This document shows, piece by piece, positions 5,092 through 7,514 of a stretch of 7,514 bases of DNA. The first letter of the stretch is position 1; every line of letters begins with the position of its first letter. The DNA comes from an uncultured Sulfurovum sp. (lineage in GTDB: Bacteria > Campylobacterota > Campylobacteria > Campylobacterales > Sulfurovaceae). The DNA lies in NCBI GenBank assembly GCA_937938065.1, contig CALDBH010000065.1:1-7514 (forward strand). Direction: 5' to 3'. The translations under genes were made by a program, and so were the position numbers. The notes under the pieces were generated by a model. The model searched no databases. It was not told the DNA's origin and worked only from the letters and a program-made list of their open reading frames with translations.

Positions 5092-6457
5092 TTTACTTCA
5101 ACGCATTGGTAAAGCACTGATGACCCCTATCGCAGTACTTCCTGTTGCTGCGCTTCTACTTCGCTTAGGTTTTGGTGATATCTTTGATGGTCAGATAGCT
5201 CTTATCATGAAAAGTGCAGGAGATGCAATCTTCTCTCATCTTGATCTCCTTTTTGGTATAGGTATCGCCTATGGATTGGCCAAGAACAATGATGGTGCAG
5301 CAGCACTTGCAGGTGCCATAGGTGTACTCATCGCCAAAGCAGTCTATCTCAGTATAGACAAAGATGTGAATATGGGTGTCTTTGTAGGTATCATCATGGG
5401 TGTAGTTGCAGGTACGCTGTATAACCGCTATCATGACATTAAACTGCCTGAGTTTTTAGGCTTTTTTGGAGGAAAACGTTTTATACCTATTATCACTGCT
5501 GTCGCTGCCATAGGGGTCGGTGTACTTGCCGGATATTTCTGGCACTTTGCGCAAGGCGGTATCGATGCCTTTTCAAATGCTATTATCGGATTGCATGAAA
5601 TAGGTACATTCATCTACGGAACCCTCAACCGTCTGCTCATTCCCTTAGGACTTCACCATATACTCAACTCTGTATTTTGGTTCCAGCTGGGAGAATATAC
5701 ATACCTTAAAGATGGTGTGGAAGTGGTGGCAAATGGAGACTTACACCGCTTCTTTGCCGGTGATAAAACAGCGGGTGTCTATATGTCAGGTTTTTATGTA
5801 GTGATGATGTTTGGTCTGCCTGCTATGGCCTATGCTATCTACTTGAACACACCAAAGAACTCTCGTAAAAAAGTAGGTGCTATCTTGGCAGGTGTTGCTT
5901 TCACCTCATTTCTCACAGGGATAACAGAGCCTTTGGAATTTCTCTTTTTATTTGTAGCACCTCTACTTTTTGTTTTACATGCAGTGCTTACAGGTTTAGC
6001 TCTTGCTGTAGCACAAATGTTAGACATTCATGCAGGATTTGGATTTTCTGCAGGATTCATAGATTATGTCATTAACTACAAGCTAGCTACAAATCCTCTA
6101 CTTATCCTTCTTCTGGGGACCATCTTTGCTCTCATATATTTTGTTTTAAGTTATTACACCATTAAACTCTTTAAACTCAAAATATTTGATGACAACAATG
6201 ATGACCAAACTACAGATATAAATAATGAGGCACTGGCATTTATAGAAGCGTTAGGAGGTGCAGAAAATATCACGCATACGGATGCATGCATCACGAGACT
6301 ACGTATGTCTGTGAATGATAGCAGTATCCTCTTGGATGAAACATTCATTACACTTGGTGCAAAAGGGGTGATTCGACCGGATAAAAAGTCTATTCAAATT
6401 GTTTTGGGAACGAGAGCGGAAGGTGTAGCTGAATCTATCAAAGAGATTTTACGCTAA
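5084..6457 (+). CDS. nagE: PTS EIICB permease, N-acetylglucosamine (NagE) type
   Basis: This 457-residue inner-membrane protein imports and phosphorylates a sugar. The IIC domain (about 1-365) is strongly hydrophobic. It shows the glucose/GlcNAc signature IGKALMTPIAVLPVAALLL near the N terminus, LPEFLGFFGGKRFIPI (121-136), LGLHHILN (189-196), FFAGDKTAGVYMSGFY (223-238), MMFGLP (241-246), GITEPLEFLF (279-288) and IHAGFGFSAGFIDY (315-328). As I recall E. coli NagE, these match the GlcNAc branch better than the glucose or maltose branches. An acidic linker (369-380) leads to IIB (about 381-457) with the phosphorylated C402 in DACITRLR (400-407). NagE in E. coli continues into a IIA domain; here the protein stops after IIB. 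The start is the ATG at 5084, with GAGGAG 7 nt upstream, inside the last codons of the HPr-EI gene (8-bp overlap). An earlier in-frame ATG at 5039 would add a charged, non-family tail. Substrate is inferred from similarity. Confidence 0.92.
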   Translation: MFNLLQRIGKALMTPIAVLPVAALLLRLGFGDIFDGQIALIMKSAGDAIFSHLDLLFGIGIAYGLAKNNDGAAALAGAIGVLIAKAVYLSIDKDVNMGVFVGIIMGVVAGTLYNRYHDIKLPEFLGFFGGKRFIPIITAVAAIGVGVLAGYFWHFAQGGIDAFSNAIIGLHEIGTFIYGTLNRLLIPLGLHHILNSVFWFQLGEYTYLKDGVEVVANGDLHRFFAGDKTAGVYMSGFYVVMMFGLPAMAYAIYLNTPKNSRKKVGAILAGVAFTSFLTGITEPLEFLFLFVAPLLFVLHAVLTGLALAVAQMLDIHAGFGFSAGFIDYVINYKLATNPLLILLLGTIFALIYFVLSYYTIKLFKLKIFDDNNDDQTTDINNEALAFIEALGGAENITHTDACITRLRMSVNDSSILLDETFITLGAKGVIRPDKKSIQIVLGTRAEGVAESIKEILR

Positions 6458-7417
6458 ACCTCCATCCTTTCCGGTGATATCTTTAAGAATATGATAGGCG
6501 TGATTGACCGCTTTGGCGATAGAACCACCACTTTTATAGACGATATCTCCTGCGACATATAGTCCCTTGACACTTGTTTCATAGCTTTCGCTCGTTATAG
6601 GTAGATCGTGTTCATTCACTTCCATTCCTGACTTTTTGAAAAAATCTATCGGTGCCGTACCACCTAGTGCGTAGATGACCCTGTCATAAATTGTATGATA
6701 ACCGTTGGTATAATTAACCTTGACTCTTCCCTCTTCATTCTCTATAGATTCGATATCCGTACTGTACCTTACACGCAATTTCTCTTCTTGATCGTAGCGT
6801 TCGATCGCCTCTTTGTTTATATCATTCACCCTGCTAAAGCTCTCTTTGCGGTAGGAGAGTGTCACATCATTGAGACAGCATAGTTCGATCGCATACTCTA
6901 CAGCTGAGTCACCGCCACCTACGACCAGCAGCTTCTCTTGCCCAGGGGCATCATAAGGGTTAAAGTTAACTACTTTTTTGATCGTTGGAGGGATCTTGTA
7001 GTCGGGTTTATTGGGTTTGCCCATCTTTCCTATGGCCACAATGACATTTGGGGCAACAAAAGTGCCTTTTGGCGTTACAACAGAGAATGTCCCCTCCTCG
7101 TTTTTGATGACTCTATCTGCTTCACACTCAAAAATCGCATCGATCCCATCATGGTCAAGCAGTGATTCAAAGTGTTCCAATGTACTCTCTTTAGTACCAT
7201 CAAAGAACTCAACATTCCCTTCAAACTCTATATTCTGTCCTTGCCAGTTTCGGTCCACTCTTTTGGCATCTTTGTAATACTGTCTGATAGTCTGTGAGTG
7301 ATTGTCACCTTTTTCGATAAGCAGTATCTGCTTCACACCAAAGAACGAAGCCTCTACAGCTGAGGCAATACCACCAGGCCCACCACCGACAATGATAAGA
7401 TCATATAGATTTTTCAT
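6449..7417 (-). CDS. fqrB: FqrB-like FAD/NAD(P)H oxidoreductase
   Basis: This is a 322-residue soluble flavoprotein with two nucleotide-binding folds in thioredoxin-reductase order. The FAD site is IIVGGGPGGIASA (8-20), followed by IEK (34-36). The NAD(P)H site is VVGGGDSAVEYA (165-176). The second FAD motif is YVAGD (287-291), with the flanking KSGGSIAKAV (295-304). The redox CxxC of thioredoxin reductase is absent; the only adjacent cysteines are C180-C181 in the NAD(P)H domain. This pattern, and IGKMGKPNKP (129-138), fit the Campylobacterota protein once called TrxB2 (H. pylori HP1164, C. jejuni Cj0559), described as a flavodoxin/quinone reductase that makes NADPH from reduced flavodoxin. 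YpdA-type reductases are the alternative. The ATG at 7415-7417 is chosen because AGGAGGT lies 6 nt upstream and the dinucleotide fold begins five residues later. Its stop overlaps the convergent permease gene by 9 bp. Symbol is by resemblance. Confidence 0.87.
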   Translation of the reverse strand: MKNLYDLIIVGGGPGGIASAVEASFFGVKQILLIEKGDNHSQTIRQYYKDAKRVDRNWQGQNIEFEGNVEFFDGTKESTLEHFESLLDHDGIDAIFECEADRVIKNEEGTFSVVTPKGTFVAPNVIVAIGKMGKPNKPDYKIPPTIKKVVNFNPYDAPGQEKLLVVGGGDSAVEYAIELCCLNDVTLSYRKESFSRVNDINKEAIERYDQEEKLRVRYSTDIESIENEEGRVKVNYTNGYHTIYDRVIYALGGTAPIDFFKKSGMEVNEHDLPITSESYETSVKGLYVAGDIVYKSGGSIAKAVNHAYHILKDITGKDGGLA

Positions 7418-7423
7418 ACTAAT

Positions 7424-7430
7424 ACCTCCT
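7424..7430 (-). promoter_or_regulatory. Strong ribosome binding site of the FqrB-like gene
   Basis: The minus strand reads AGGAGGT, a near-full complement of the 16S rRNA tail, 6 nt before ATG 7415-7417. It settles the start against the more upstream in-frame ATG at 7475-7477, and is the strongest site in the window, suggesting high expression. Confidence 0.8.
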
Positions 7431-7450
7431 ATTTGGGAAATAATTTTTTC

Positions 7451-7456
7451 ATTATA
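7451..7456 (-). promoter_or_regulatory. Extended -10 box for the FqrB-like gene
   Basis: The minus strand reads TGTTATAAT, a perfect TATAAT with an upstream TG. The start of transcription would be near 7444, leaving a leader of about 27 nt that carries the strong ribosome binding site. The -35 is weak (TTGTTT or AGTTGT near 7472-7479). Confidence 0.5.
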
Positions 7457-7469
7457 ACACAAGAGGAGA

Positions 7470-7514
7470 TTAAACAACTAGAACATCCTCCACGCATTGA
7501 TATCCTTTATGGTA
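7470..7514 (-). CDS. Possible 3' tip of an upstream minus-strand gene (partial)
   Basis: On the minus strand one frame is open from the window edge for 14 codons, ending YQCVEDVLVV and TAA at 7470-7472, 14 nt before the -10 box of the FqrB-like gene. Its codon choice and TAA stop fit the rest of the window. A second minus frame stays open to TAG at 7478-7480 (ending INAWRMF), and a plus frame is open to the edge (QEEIKQLEHPPRIDILYG) but has no usable start codon with a ribosome binding site. Forty-five bases cannot decide, and no product can be named. Confidence 0.3.
   Translation of the reverse strand, partial: YHKGYQCVEDVLVV

Noticed and set aside
6449..7417. Annotation as thioredoxin reductase
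   Set aside because: The CxxC redox motif expected in the NAD(P)H domain is absent.
7418..7477. Upstream in-frame ATG that would lengthen the FqrB-like protein by 20 residues
   Set aside because: ATG 7415-7417 has AGGAGGT at ideal spacing and the FAD-binding fold starts right after it; the extension would include the promoter -10.
1..7514. CRISPR arrays, tRNA or rRNA genes, insertion sequences
   Set aside because: No regularly spaced repeats, tRNA-like cloverleaf, rRNA-like segment or transposase frame was seen on either strand.

Overview
The window looks like a chromosomal segment of an AT-rich Campylobacterota bacterium (former Epsilonproteobacteria), most plausibly a Sulfurovum/Sulfurimonas-type organism. 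This rests on the style of the NuoA fragment, on an oxidoreductase resembling the flavodoxin/quinone reductase FqrB of Helicobacter and Campylobacter, and on base composition. It is a judgement by eye; no search was run.

Layout from left to right. (1) 1-321, minus: the N-terminal 107 residues of NuoA, first subunit of respiratory complex I, cut by the window edge. (2) 322-604: a 283-bp divergent intergenic region with a probable nuoA promoter, a structured leader, a perfect 10-bp tandem repeat and a probable promoter for the next gene. (3) 605-1018, plus: a membrane-anchored single-domain rhodanese. (4) 1027-2760, minus: a 577-residue AAA+ ATPase starting at TTG and ending 8 bp from the rhodanese stop, convergently. 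(5) 2761-2850: a short divergent promoter region built as a near-perfect palindrome around two back-to-back -10 boxes. (6) 2851-6457, plus: a tight three-gene operon of an exported DUF1566 protein, an HPr-Enzyme I fusion, and a NagE-type EIICB permease (3-bp gap, then 8-bp overlap). (7) 6449-7417, minus: an FqrB-like FAD/NAD(P)H oxidoreductase whose 3' end overlaps the permease gene by 9 bp. (8) 7418-7514: its promoter and ribosome binding site, plus the probable 3' tip of another minus-strand gene.

The most notable system is the operon at 2851-6457. It is a compact sugar phosphotransferase system: PEP phosphorylates the EI part, then the fused HPr part, and finally the IIB domain of a permease that most resembles the N-acetylglucosamine type. 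The EIIA domain normally required between HPr and IIB is not encoded in this window, either as a separate gene or fused to either protein. PTS genes are absent from the best-known Campylobacterota (Campylobacter jejuni, Helicobacter pylori), so this looks like an accessory or acquired uptake module. Its first gene is an exported DUF1566 domain protein, which may act outside the inner membrane on the same substrate; that link is inference.
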